Of a DNA stretch of 64,000 nucleotides, positions 1 to 9,755 are shown in pieces; within the stretch, counting starts at the first letter, position 1; each line of letters opens with the position of its first letter. The notes beneath the pieces are model-generated. The model was given only the letters and a program-made list of their open reading frames with translations. It was not told the DNA's origin and made no database searches. Source of the stretch: Runella sp. (lineage in GTDB: Bacteria; Bacteroidota; Bacteroidia; Cytophagales; Spirosomataceae); NCBI GenBank assembly GCA_023254175.1, contig JALQYJ010000030.1, positions 39,111 to 103,110 of the forward strand, written 5' to 3'. Position numbers and translations under genes: made by a program.

Positions 1-537
<537 letters not shown>

Positions 538-555
538 CGTTTTTTGTGGTACGGC

Positions 556-585
556 GTGGTGCAGGTTGTGAGCAACCTGCACCAC
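556..585. terminator. Inverted repeat between convergent purB and nitrilase genes
   Basis: A perfect 13-bp stem (gtggtgcaggttg / caacctgcaccac) with a 4-nt loop lies 18 bp after the purB stop and 16 bp beyond the nitrilase stop. There is no strong T run on either side. The role as a shared transcription terminator is inferred from position. Confidence 0.55.
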
Positions 586-601
586 ACCCAACCCTCCACG
601 A

Positions 602-1531
602 TTATATTTTACAAATGAGTGGTTGCCCCTTCACTTCCAACGAAAAAACGTCGGGACGTGCATAATGCCCAATCACGTCAAAATCCAGTTTACTTTTGGC
701 CAATACTGAAAAATCGAGTTCGGCCATCAGCAGCCCTTCCTCATTCCAAAGTGGCCCCGCCAAGACTTCACCCAAAGGCGAGATAATGACACTTCCACCT
801 GCGCTCATGATGTCTGGTTCTTCGATTAAGTATTCTTGATAGCGTTCGGGATAATCCGATTTTCGTACAAACTGATTGGCCGCCAATACAAAACAGCGGC
901 CTTCTAACGCAACATGCAGCATGGTGGATTGCCACGATTCGCGGGCATCAGCAGTGGGAGCTAAATAAAGCTCTATCCCCTGCTGGTACATCGACATTCG
1001 CGCGAGAGGCATGTAATTTTCCCAACAAATCAACCCTCCTACCCGACCTACATTAGTATCAAATGTCATGAGCGTACTTCCGTCGCTTTCTGCCCAAATG
1101 TAACGCTCAAGCCCTGTGGGTTTTAATTTCCGATGCTTGCCCACCAGCACACCATCTTGGTTAAAGTAAAACAAAGCACAATGCAACGAACCACCCACGG
1201 GTTCCCGTTCGGTTACGCCCAATGCCACATACATTCTTGCCTTGCGAACAGCTTCGCCAATTTTTAGAACTTCTTCCGAATCGTATTCGATGCTATTTTT
1301 CCAATAATCGAGCCAATGCTCGCGGCTTTTTTCCGTTCGGCGACCAATGCGCGAATCAAAATTGAGGCCGCGCGGATAACAAGGAATGAAAGACTCAGGA
1401 AACAGCAACAGTTCGCACTTTGCCTGAGCTGCCTTTTCAATCCATTCAATAGCCCTTTCAACGGTTTTGGATTTATCAAAAAGAAAAGGAGTTGCTTGCA
1501 CAACCCCCACTTTTACACATTTAAAACTCAT
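602..1531 (-). CDS. Nitrilase (carbon-nitrogen hydrolase, branch 1)
   Basis: This is a 309-aa cytoplasmic enzyme of the carbon-nitrogen hydrolase superfamily, expected to hydrolyse a nitrile to a carboxylate plus ammonia. The catalytic Glu-Lys-Cys triad is visible: E46 in LLLFPESFIP, K135 in GKHRKLKPTG and C169 in GLICWENYMP. The CWEN tetrad and the GLERYIW segment are typical of true nitrilases rather than amidases. Length is slightly short compared with plant and bacterial nitrilases (about 330-350 aa). It begins 13 bp after the ROK regulator's stop on the same strand, so the two probably form an operon. The natural substrate cannot be told from sequence. Confidence 0.88.
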   Translation of the reverse strand: MSFKCVKVGVVQATPFLFDKSKTVERAIEWIEKAAQAKCELLLFPESFIPCYPRGLNFDSRIGRRTEKSREHWLDYWKNSIEYDSEEVLKIGEAVRKARMYVALGVTEREPVGGSLHCALFYFNQDGVLVGKHRKLKPTGLERYIWAESDGSTLMTFDTNVGRVGGLICWENYMPLARMSMYQQGIELYLAPTADARESWQSTMLHVALEGRCFVLAANQFVRKSDYPERYQEYLIEEPDIMSAGGSVIISPLGEVLAGPLWNEEGLLMAELDFSVLAKSKLDFDVIGHYARPDVFSLEVKGQPLICKI

Positions 1532-1544
1532 GATGCTTGCCTAC

Positions 1545-2774
1545 CTAGTTATTTTCAATGACTTTTTCTACTACGTATGCTTGCGTCCCCAACCATTTGG
1601 CTTCTTGCCCAAGTTGAGAAATAACCACATTCAAATTACTTCTAAAGTCAGTTAAACAGTATTTGTTAATGGCCTGCTCGATGGGGTTGGTAATAAACGC
1701 CCCCGCTTTAGCGACAATTCCGTCTACGATGATGATTTCAGGATTAAACAGATGAATTGCAATTGACAAACCTTTTCCCAATTCCATCCCAATCTCGTGG
1801 AGGATATCAATGGCGAAAGAATCGCCCTGCCAAGCTGAATCAATAATGATTTCAGCGTCAATTTTTTCAATATCCATTCCTGACAAGCGTGAAATACGCC
1901 CATCATTTAACCCTTTTTTGATACGGCGTAACAGGGAAGCTGCGGAAGTAATAGTATCCAAACAACCCACTTTTCCGCAGTGACACAGCTCACCGTTGGG
2001 CACTACTTGAATGTGGCCAAGTTCACCTGCAAAACCAGACGCTCCTTGAAAAACCTCCCCATTGAGAATAACCCCTAGCCCTACTCCCCAATCTATGTAA
2101 ATAGCAAGCACATGGTCTTTTCCTTGCGCCAACCCAAAACGGTGTTCGCCAAGGGTAGTTGCTTTCGTATCATTGATGACGTAAACAGGAAACTTAAAGT
2201 GTCTTTCGAGCAATGTTCCAAACGATTGTTCACCTTGATTTAAGCTTCGGTAAGTAAAATTATATCCTTTGCGCGCATCGACCAAGCCAGCAACTGAAAT
2301 CCCCATCGCCATAAAATCATCGTGGCGAATATTTGATTCGCTAATGACGTCTTCAGTAGCCAAGATAAGTGCATCTAGAAACTTAGATGAGTCTTCCAAC
2401 TTCATATCGAGGTCTCGTCGAAATACTACCTCATTTTTGAGGTTCATAATGAGCACTTTAATATCATGAGTATTTACGTCCAACACCAAAACGTAAAAGC
2501 GTTCCGTACTAAGGCTAAACAAAACTGGTTTACGTCCTTGTTTAGTAACGCCTGTACCTACAGGCAAGATCCATTTTTCTTCCACCATCTCCTCTACAAT
2601 ACTCGTCACAGAAGGAACGCTGCTATGAATTACTCGGGCCAGTTCGGCAATAGATGAAGTGCCCGAACGATAAAGTTCGATCAATATACGTCGGCGGTGT
2701 AAGTTCTTTTTATAGTCAACGACCGAGGTTCTAGGTAAGGTATCTAATTCTGACGATGTAGTAGGTTCAAACAT
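1545..2774 (-). CDS. ROK-family transcriptional regulator (NagC/XylR type)
   Basis: The 409-aa protein has an N-terminal winged helix-turn-helix (about residues 25-80, with SSIAELARVIHSSVPSVTSIV as recognition region). A ROK sugar-kinase-like domain follows. The zinc-binding ROK signature CHCGKVGCLD lies near residue 262. A phosphate-binding-like glycine-rich stretch (DWGVGLGVILNG) precedes it. Such proteins bind sugars or sugar phosphates and repress catabolic genes. It is divergent from susC across about 350 bp of AT-rich DNA and sits just upstream of the nitrilase gene, so it may control either; that is inference. The ATG at 2774 is the only good start. Confidence 0.88.
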   Translation of the reverse strand: MFEPTTSSELDTLPRTSVVDYKKNLHRRRILIELYRSGTSSIAELARVIHSSVPSVTSIVEEMVEEKWILPVGTGVTKQGRKPVLFSLSTERFYVLVLDVNTHDIKVLIMNLKNEVVFRRDLDMKLEDSSKFLDALILATEDVISESNIRHDDFMAMGISVAGLVDARKGYNFTYRSLNQGEQSFGTLLERHFKFPVYVINDTKATTLGEHRFGLAQGKDHVLAIYIDWGVGLGVILNGEVFQGASGFAGELGHIQVVPNGELCHCGKVGCLDTITSAASLLRRIKKGLNDGRISRLSGMDIEKIDAEIIIDSAWQGDSFAIDILHEIGMELGKGLSIAIHLFNPEIIIVDGIVAKAGAFITNPIEQAINKYCLTDFRSNLNVVISQLGQEAKWLGTQAYVVEKVIENN

Positions 2775-3128
2775 GCTATATATAAGATAGGATAAAGGAG
2801 ATGCTAAATTAGTTTATTTTATGGATATAAATATAATATTAATTTTTTTTACTTAATACCTACATTTAAAAATATTTTTTTATTAACATCCGTTTGGATT
2901 AATGAAATTATTGTTAACATTGTAAAAAATTTCCTATTTTTAGATTTTATAAACTCTAACCAATTTTATTTTTTATTTTTTTTTATTAAAGTTCGGCCAA
3001 TTACTCACAGCGAATGCTTGGTCAGCTCTACGTCCTTAAATCTCTTGCTTTGAGATTTTTACACTCGCAAACAATTTTTACCAAGAATCCCTTTGTTATT
3101 TATTTTTAATTTTAACCTCCATTACCAA
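2775..3128. promoter_or_regulatory. AT-rich divergent intergenic region, ROK regulator / susC
   Basis: This 354-bp stretch separates the divergent ROK and susC genes and carries no credible ORF. It is very AT-rich (2815-2990). A loose Bacteroidota-type promoter, ATTG (2910-2913) - N21 - TATTTTTA (2935-2942), could serve susC; this leaves a leader of nearly 190 nt. Within that leader a 7-bp stem aaatctc/gagattt (3038-3058) is followed by a T run and resembles a small attenuator. Promoter and attenuator calls are by eye only. Confidence 0.35.
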
Positions 3129-6100
3129 ATGAAACACAAATTACTTGCACTGATTGTCTTACTGACAATGATAGGCAGCTCTGTTTTCGCACAAACGATT
3201 ACAGGGAAAGTAACTGCTCAGCCTGATGGCCAACCCCTTCCTGGCGTATCTATCGTCGTTAAGGGAACAAGTGCTGGAACTACCACCGATGTCAGTGGTA
3301 AGTTTAGTATCCAAGCGACATCAAAAAGCACACTTGTCTTCTCATACATTGGCTTCAAACCCCAAGAAGTCGCGGTAGGAAATCGCGCTAACATTGAGGT
3401 AATTCTCGAAGAAGACGCCTCTCAACTCAATGAAGTCGTCGTGACTGGACTTGGTCTTTCAAAAGAACAACGTGCGACAGGTTATGCTACCTCTAGCATT
3501 AAGTCTGATAAAATCGTTGTGGCAGCATCCCCCAACTTCGCCAATGCACTTTATGGTAAAGCGGCTGGGGTGCGGATTGCCTCTACCCCTGGGGGAGCTA
3601 CCAGTGCCACTAACATCACTATTCGAGGTATTAACTCAATCACGGGTAAAAACCAACCTTTAATTGTATTGGACGGGGTACCTATCCGCGATGGAGAAGT
3701 AAGAAACAACGATTACTGGAGCGACCAACGTATTCGTGGAAATGGTTTGTTGGACATTAACCCAGAGGACATTGAGCGCCTTGACATCTTGAAGGGTGCT
3801 TCTGCGGCAGCACTCTATGGCTCGGAGGCTGTAAACGGTGTTGTTCTTATTACCACTAAGAGTGGAAAAGGTAAAAAAGGGCTTGGCGTTACTTTCAACA
3901 CGAGCTATAGCGTTGATAGAATCGCATACACGCCTCGCTATCAAAATATCCGTGGTGCGGGTGCTCCTATTCACGTTAGTAATGGTGGACAAGATGCTGA
4001 AGGTTTCATTTACTATGATACAAACGGTGACGGAAGACCTGATACGCGTGGTATTACCAACTTTAGTATCAACTTTGGTCCAAAGTTTGACGGTAAGCCT
4101 ACGATGAGCTGGGATGGTCAAATTCGTCCTTATGAAGCTCAGCCAGACGCCTACCAAGGTCTTTACCAACAAGGTAGTAACTCAAATATCAACCTTGCCG
4201 TTGCTCAATCAACCGACAACTCGAACATTCGTTTTTCTTTGACTCGTCAAGACAACCGTGGAATTAGCTTAGGTTCGCAAAACGTTAAAAACATTGCTAA
4301 CCTCAATAGTAGCTTCAAAATTGGCAAAAAGTGGACGACGGATGTGATGATTAACTACATCAACCAAAATACCCACAACCGTCCATATTCAATCGACCGT
4401 ATGATTAACAACTTCACGGGGATGATTGGCCGTTTTGACAATGCAGATTGGTATTTCAACAAGTATAAAACTAGCCTAGGGTATCGTTTTGTACAAGGAG
4501 TAAATGGTCAAAGCTTAACACCTGGAGAAAACATTATTCGTAATGGATTCAAGGCTGATATCGCTGACTACGTATGGCGTGTCAATGAGCACAACTACGA
4601 TGAGTTTAGCAACCGTGTGATTGCTAGCATGACCAACCACTACCAAATCACAAAAGACCTCAAGCTTCGCCTACGTACATCTACTGACTTTACGTCTCAA
4701 CGTGACGAAACTCGTCAATCGACAGAGCGTCCTTTGGCTTTTGGTTATTCTGGTTACTTTGGCCTAGCCAACTCGGTTTCGTCTCTAATGTACGGTGATG
4801 CGTTGTTGACTTACAACAAAAAAATCACCAAAGACTTAGATTTAAACGTGATGGGTGGCTACACAGCGACCAAAGAACAATATACAATGGTGAGCCGTGG
4901 CACAAACGGAGGTTTAAGTACTGAAAATTTGTTTGACATCGCTGCCTCTGTAAACGTAGCTAGCAATGGTTCTTCTCGCTGGTCAATTGTAAAAGATGCC
5001 CTACTCGGAACGGTTAACTTGGATTACAAAGGTTTTGCCTTCTTGGAAGGTACTGTTCGTAGAGACCGCACGTCAACCATGAACCCTAACAATAACACGT
5101 TTGTTTATCCTTCTGTAAACGCAAGTTTTGTCTTCACTGATGCGTTCCAACTTCCAGCATTCATCAGTTTTGGTAAAATCCGTGGTTCATGGGGTATCGT
5201 AGGTAACTATCCTGATATCTACAACGCCAATATTGCTTACAACCAATCAACATTAGGTGTTCAGCAAGTAGGTGGCCAACCTGTTCTTTATACTAACATT
5301 CCTTCCGCTTTCGGAAACGACGGTATCCGTCCAGAACAAAAGCGTGAGTTTGAATTCGGTTTAGAGACAAAATTCTTCGGAAAGCGTTTAGGGGTAGAAA
5401 TCAACTACTACAACGGCCAAATCAGAGACCAAATTTTGCCACTTACTATTCCTGCCACTTCTGGGGCTACTTCGGTATTGGCTAACATTGGTACGCTTCG
5501 TAACAAAGGATTAGAAATCTTAGTAACTGCCTCTCCACTTCAAGGACGTAAGCTCAACTGGGAAACTACCTTGACGTTTGCTAAAAACTCAAACGTTGTT
5601 GAAAAATTAGCTAATAATTCTACTGAGTTATTACACGCAGATTTTGACGGGGCTGCGGCTCAATTGCGTTCGGTAGTTGGTCAACCTATGGGAGATTTCT
5701 ATACTCCATTGGTAGCTCGTAGCAGCAATGGCCAAATGATTGTACAGCCTAATGGCTTGTACCAATTGGACGGTAGCAAAATGTACAAAGTAGGTAACGC
5801 TATGCCAAAAGCAGTAGGTGGTTTCCTAAATACCTTCTCTTTCAAAGGAATTACGTTGGATGTTAACATTGACTACCGTTATGGTGGCCACGTAATGCCG
5901 ACTGGTCTTTTCTGGATGACCTCACGTGGTTTGACCCAAGAAAGTACCAAGTACATGGACACTGCAAGCGGTGGTCTTAGCTACTACATCAAAGATGGAA
6001 AAGGTATTCAAACCAACGCAAATCAAGGTCCTAACGGTGAAAAAGTATTCAACGATGGTATGTTACTGGACGGGGTACTTGCCAATGGTGAGAAAAACAC

Positions 6101-6443
6101 CAACGTTATTTCTCAAGCCTACTACTACTGGCTTACTTACAACTGGGGTGGTCCTCAGTACGGTTCTTCACGTTACGAATTATACGTAGTTGAGAATAAC
6201 TATGTGAAGGTACGTGAATTGTCGCTTGGCTACCAAATCCCAAGCAATATCATCAATAAAATTGGTGCTAAACAATTGACCCTTTCTGTATTTGCAAGAA
6301 ACCCATTCTTCATCTACCGTTCTATCAAAGATATGGATCCAGAGCAAACTACGGCTGGTTCACGCTGGTTCCAAACTCTTAACAACGCGGGTACTAACCC
6401 TGCCACTCGTACTATGGGTGTCATGTTGAGAGCAAGTTTCTAA
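3129..6443 (+). CDS. SusC/RagA-family TonB-linked outer-membrane transporter
   Basis: The predicted 1104-aa outer-membrane receptor imports oligomeric nutrients with TonB energy. The ATG at 3129 is preferred over an upstream ATG at 3093 because it directly opens a signal peptide (MKHKLLALIVLLTMIG...SVFAQ). In order: signal peptide (1-22), a carboxypeptidase-D-regulatory-like beta-sandwich (about 23-95, TITGKVT...DVSGKFSI), a plug domain beginning near LNEVVVTGLGLSKEQRATGY, then a large beta-barrel ending in aromatic Phe (MLRASF). The 39 bases after its stop lead into the SusD partner. Substrate is unknown; no glycan-degrading enzyme is directly attached to this pair. Confidence 0.93.
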   Translation: MKHKLLALIVLLTMIGSSVFAQTITGKVTAQPDGQPLPGVSIVVKGTSAGTTTDVSGKFSIQATSKSTLVFSYIGFKPQEVAVGNRANIEVILEEDASQLNEVVVTGLGLSKEQRATGYATSSIKSDKIVVAASPNFANALYGKAAGVRIASTPGGATSATNITIRGINSITGKNQPLIVLDGVPIRDGEVRNNDYWSDQRIRGNGLLDINPEDIERLDILKGASAAALYGSEAVNGVVLITTKSGKGKKGLGVTFNTSYSVDRIAYTPRYQNIRGAGAPIHVSNGGQDAEGFIYYDTNGDGRPDTRGITNFSINFGPKFDGKPTMSWDGQIRPYEAQPDAYQGLYQQGSNSNINLAVAQSTDNSNIRFSLTRQDNRGISLGSQNVKNIANLNSSFKIGKKWTTDVMINYINQNTHNRPYSIDRMINNFTGMIGRFDNADWYFNKYKTSLGYRFVQGVNGQSLTPGENIIRNGFKADIADYVWRVNEHNYDEFSNRVIASMTNHYQITKDLKLRLRTSTDFTSQRDETRQSTERPLAFGYSGYFGLANSVSSLMYGDALLTYNKKITKDLDLNVMGGYTATKEQYTMVSRGTNGGLSTENLFDIAASVNVASNGSSRWSIVKDALLGTVNLDYKGFAFLEGTVRRDRTSTMNPNNNTFVYPSVNASFVFTDAFQLPAFISFGKIRGSWGIVGNYPDIYNANIAYNQSTLGVQQVGGQPVLYTNIPSAFGNDGIRPEQKREFEFGLETKFFGKRLGVEINYYNGQIRDQILPLTIPATSGATSVLANIGTLRNKGLEILVTASPLQGRKLNWETTLTFAKNSNVVEKLANNSTELLHADFDGAAAQLRSVVGQPMGDFYTPLVARSSNGQMIVQPNGLYQLDGSKMYKVGNAMPKAVGGFLNTFSFKGITLDVNIDYRYGGHVMPTGLFWMTSRGLTQESTKYMDTASGGLSYYIKDGKGIQTNANQGPNGEKVFNDGMLLDGVLANGEKNTNVISQAYYYWLTYNWGGPQYGSSRYELYVVENNYVKVRELSLGYQIPSNIINKIGAKQLTLSVFARNPFFIYRSIKDMDPEQTTAGSRWFQTLNNAGTNPATRTMGVMLRASF

Positions 6444-6489
6444 AAGGAGCAAACAAATTGTTGAGTCATTCCAAACAAAAGAAAACACA

Positions 6490-8058
6490 ATGAAAAAAAT
6501 AGCACTAATCGCTTTAACCACGCTTGCCCTAACTGCCTGCGAAAAGACAGATTTTGAAAAGGCGTATCGCGATCCATCTAAAATTTCGGTATCTACCGTC
6601 GAAAAACAATTTACGGGATTTTTAAACGCCAACAAATGGTACGTCTTACCTGATTACTGGAACTATTTCGTTGTGCTACGCCCAACCATCAACCGCTACA
6701 ACCAAGCGGTGGGCTGGGTCAATGCCGACAATCAGTACATTCCAGGAGGAGGGTTGATTTCTGACCGTTGGAATAACTTTTACTCGACCATCGCTCAATA
6801 CCGCGAAATGGAGAAAATTTATAATGGTTTGAGTGCAGAAGACCAAGCGCTTCGTCGTATTTATAAGATTACTTCAACAGTTTATCTCTATGACCACGTT
6901 CAGAAAAACGTTGACTTACACGGCGATATGCCTTTTGCCACTGCGGGGCTCTTAAGTACAAAAGGGGGGGATTATAATAACTCATATGCTACTTACGATG
7001 CTGCCGATGCTATTTATACCAAGATATTGGACGAACTTAAAGGATTTGCAGACGAGCTTAATACCATCAGCATCAACGCGGGTATTTTAACAGGTTTCAA
7101 AACGCAGGACTTTGTCAATAAAGGCGATATCAATCAGTGGAAAAGATACTGTAATTCGCTGCGTCTTCGCATTCTCACTCGTGTTTCGGATGCTTCTGCT
7201 TTCTCAGCTAGAGCAAAAACCGAAATTGCAGACATCTTGGCCAACCCAACGAAATATCCAATCGTATCGGCTAACAGCGAGAATATTCAAATTACAGTGC
7301 ATGACATCAGCACTGACATCCACGCCAAAAACTTCCGCTCTGGTTTAGAAGATTGGAACGGCAACGTCGCAGGAAAAGTGATGATTGACCACATGAACAA
7401 AAATGCAGACCCTCGCCTGCGTGTGATGTTTGAGCCTGGTACCAATGCCGCAGGAAAGTATGCAGGTCTAGACCCACTTTTGACTGCATCGGCTCAAGAA
7501 GCACTTGTTGCGGGCGGTACCTTATCAATCTATAACCGTTCGACACTTAGCCGTAATCAATTCTTCCCTGGAGTTATCATTAATGCTGCCGAAATTAGTT
7601 TCCTTGCTGCTGAGTATTATTTGAAAGCGAACAATGCCGCAGCCGCTAAAGCCGCTTACGAAAAAGGGATTGCTCAGTCGGTTGAATATTACTATAATTT
7701 CAGAAAGGTAAGTAATGACAATACTGTTGCAGCCCCTGCCGCAGCAACAGCTGATGAAATCCAGAAATATATTGCTAGCGATGATGTAAGTTGGGATAAA
7801 GCATCCAATAAGCTCGCAGCTATTGCCACTCAAAAGTGGATTCACTACAGCGTAGTACAACCGTATGAAAGCTGGTCGGAAATTCGTCGATTAGATTTGC
7901 CCAAATTTAACTTTTTAGAAGACAAAGCCAACGCGCAGACACAACCTCCAGTACGTTGGTTCTACCCTTCAAGTGAGCAAATTTACAACACAACGAACTA
8001 TAGTGCTGTTAAAGCAAAAGATAACCTAACTACCAAACTATTTTGGGATGTTAAATAG
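6490..8058 (+). CDS. SusD/RagB-like nutrient-binding outer-membrane lipoprotein
   Basis: The 522-aa surface lipoprotein is the lid/binding partner of the SusC barrel just upstream. The signal peptide ends in the lipobox LTAC, giving lipidation at C17. The body is the helical TPR-like SusD fold; the sequence near the N-terminus and the YDHVQKNVDLHGDMPFATA segment resemble the SusD-like_2 subgroup. The C-terminal part keeps the Q/W-rich segment (ATQKWIHYSVVQPYESWSE) common in this subgroup. It probably forms one transcript with susC, ended by the strong hairpin at 8134-8168. Confidence 0.9.
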   Translation: MKKIALIALTTLALTACEKTDFEKAYRDPSKISVSTVEKQFTGFLNANKWYVLPDYWNYFVVLRPTINRYNQAVGWVNADNQYIPGGGLISDRWNNFYSTIAQYREMEKIYNGLSAEDQALRRIYKITSTVYLYDHVQKNVDLHGDMPFATAGLLSTKGGDYNNSYATYDAADAIYTKILDELKGFADELNTISINAGILTGFKTQDFVNKGDINQWKRYCNSLRLRILTRVSDASAFSARAKTEIADILANPTKYPIVSANSENIQITVHDISTDIHAKNFRSGLEDWNGNVAGKVMIDHMNKNADPRLRVMFEPGTNAAGKYAGLDPLLTASAQEALVAGGTLSIYNRSTLSRNQFFPGVIINAAEISFLAAEYYLKANNAAAAKAAYEKGIAQSVEYYYNFRKVSNDNTVAAPAAATADEIQKYIASDDVSWDKASNKLAAIATQKWIHYSVVQPYESWSEIRRLDLPKFNFLEDKANAQTQPPVRWFYPSSEQIYNTTNYSAVKAKDNLTTKLFWDVK

Positions 8059-8133
8059 TACTTTCACCAATGTATGCAGTATACATACATTAAAAAAACA
8101 CAACGTTAGAGTTGAACTTTGGTAAGTAGTTAG

Positions 8134-8168
8134 AATTCCGAGATAGTTTTTATCTCGGAATTTTTTTT
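8134..8168 (+). terminator. Rho-independent terminator after susD
   Basis: A perfect 12-bp stem (aattccgagata / tatctcggaatt) with a 5-nt loop is followed by a T run. It lies about 75 bp beyond the susD stop and 26 bp before the next ATG, so the FG-GAP gene may have its own promoter or depend on readthrough. Confidence 0.85.
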
Positions 8169-8193
8169 ATTTTTAGATTCAAAATCGCTCTCT

Positions 8194-9687
8194 ATGATTT
8201 CTAAAATTTGGGGATTCTTTATTACGCTCTTCTGGGCAATAAATGGTTTTTCGCAAGGAAAAGAACTTGCTTTAACGTATTGTCAAAGTTGCCATTTATA
8301 CCCTGAACCGTCGTTGCTGGACAAAAAAACTTGGGCCAATAGCGTCCTACCCAACATGGGGCTTCGATTGGGTATCAAAGAAGCAGGTAAAAACCCCTAC
8401 GAAGACCTCGACCCCAAAGAAGAAGCACTCTTACGTGCATCTGGGACTTATCCCGAAACACCCCAATTATCCCTAGATGTATGGAATCAAATCGTTGATT
8501 TTTATGTAAAAGCCGCTCCTGATTCTCCCCTACTACAGCCCAAACACGCTCTTAGCCAACCAAAATTATCACAATTTGAAGCCCAAGAAATAAAAGTTCA
8601 CGACAAGCCCATTCCTCAGACCTCGTTAGTAAAATTCAACCCAAACAATGGCATTTTGTACGTGGGTGATGCGCAAAACGAATTGTACGAAGTCGATTCA
8701 CTTCTTCAATTAAGAACAACTTGGAACGTCGATAGTCCCCCCTCCGCCATTTTATTTCCCCGGAATGTCCCTCCTCGTTTGCTTACGATTGGCTCTTTTC
8801 GCCCTTCTGAACAAGCACTGGGAAAACTAATTGTTCTTGACACTGCTGTAGCCAATGCCACCCTTTACTTTGACACTATTCAGCGGGGCGTGGATTTTGC
8901 CACTGCTGACCTCAACCAAGACGGTAAAGAAGATGTCGTGATTTGCCATTTTGGAAATAATACCGGCAAATTAGCGTGGTACGAGAGTATGTTACCTGAA
9001 AAAGAATACGTTTTACTGGCATTGCCAGGTGCGCGAAAAGTGGAAATCAGGGATATGAACAACGATAAAAAGCCTGACATTATCGTACTTGTGGCACAAG
9101 CGCGAGAAAGTATACACATTTTTTATAACCTCGGGAAAGGACAGTTTAGCGAAAAGGTAGTTCTGCAATTTCCCCCTGTGTACGGAGTCAGCTATTTTGA
9201 GTTGGTGGATTTTAATAAAGATGGAGCTATGGATATTTTGTTGACTAACGGCGACAACTGGGATTATTCTGCTATTTCCAAAAATTACCACGGTATTCGT
9301 ATTTTTCTAAACGATGGAAAGGATACATTTAAAGAGGCATGGTTTTACCCACTCTTCGGAACTAGTAAAGCCGTGGCGAGAGATTTTGATAACGACGGAG
9401 ACCTCGACATCGCCGCTATCTCTTTCTACGACGACCTTAATCAGCCTGAGCAAGGTTTTCTGTATTTTTCCAACAAAGGAAATCTTCAATTTGATGTCTC
9501 GAGTACTCCCGCAGCTGCTACAGGTAAGTGGCTTACTTTAGAAGCCGCTGACATCGACCGCGACGGCGATACCGACCTTGTACTTGGCTCTTATTTCCAC
9601 AACATCGGAGAGTTAACAAAGCTTATGTTTAAAGGAATTTTCTCCGTTCCTCAACTTCTTGTTTTAAAAAATAAGCAAAAAAAATAA
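8194..9687 (+). CDS. Secreted cytochrome c motif / FG-GAP (VCBS) repeat protein
   Basis: The 497-aa protein has a signal peptide (about 1-20, ending NGFSQ). A CxxCH haem c-binding motif follows immediately (C30-QS-C33-H34), with NMGLRLG downstream as a possible axial Met region (a monohaem cytochrome-like segment of about 90 residues). The rest is an FG-GAP/VCBS beta-propeller: repeats of the D-x-N/D-x-D-G-x-x-D type are visible (DLNQDGKEDVV, DMNNDKKPDII, DFNKDGAMDIL, DFDNDGDLDIA, DIDRDGDTDLV) and are probable calcium sites. The fusion suggests a periplasmic or surface redox or adhesion role, but the function is unknown. It lies downstream of SusCD but behind a strong terminator. Confidence 0.8.
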   Translation: MISKIWGFFITLFWAINGFSQGKELALTYCQSCHLYPEPSLLDKKTWANSVLPNMGLRLGIKEAGKNPYEDLDPKEEALLRASGTYPETPQLSLDVWNQIVDFYVKAAPDSPLLQPKHALSQPKLSQFEAQEIKVHDKPIPQTSLVKFNPNNGILYVGDAQNELYEVDSLLQLRTTWNVDSPPSAILFPRNVPPRLLTIGSFRPSEQALGKLIVLDTAVANATLYFDTIQRGVDFATADLNQDGKEDVVICHFGNNTGKLAWYESMLPEKEYVLLALPGARKVEIRDMNNDKKPDIIVLVAQARESIHIFYNLGKGQFSEKVVLQFPPVYGVSYFELVDFNKDGAMDILLTNGDNWDYSAISKNYHGIRIFLNDGKDTFKEAWFYPLFGTSKAVARDFDNDGDLDIAAISFYDDLNQPEQGFLYFSNKGNLQFDVSSTPAAATGKWLTLEAADIDRDGDTDLVLGSYFHNIGELTKLMFKGIFSVPQLLVLKNKQKK

Positions 9688-9724
9688 TGGGGTTGGGTAC
9701 TGGCAAAACGCCCTACCCAACCCC
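9677..9724 (-). terminator. Terminator between convergent FG-GAP and isomerase genes
   Basis: An 11-bp stem (ggggttgggta / tacccaacccc, 9689-9699 and 9714-9724) with a 14-nt loop lies directly after the FG-GAP stop. Read on the minus strand it is followed by a T run (the A-rich 9677-9684), so it best serves the isomerase-like gene; it could also stop plus-strand transcription. Confidence 0.6.
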
Positions 9725-9755
9725 ACACTATTTGCTAACAACTAGCCACCCGTGT

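Noticed and set aside
3660..4172. 170-codon minus-strand ORF inside susC
   Set aside because: Shadow of a real gene; the plus-strand SusC sequence is clearly conserved there.
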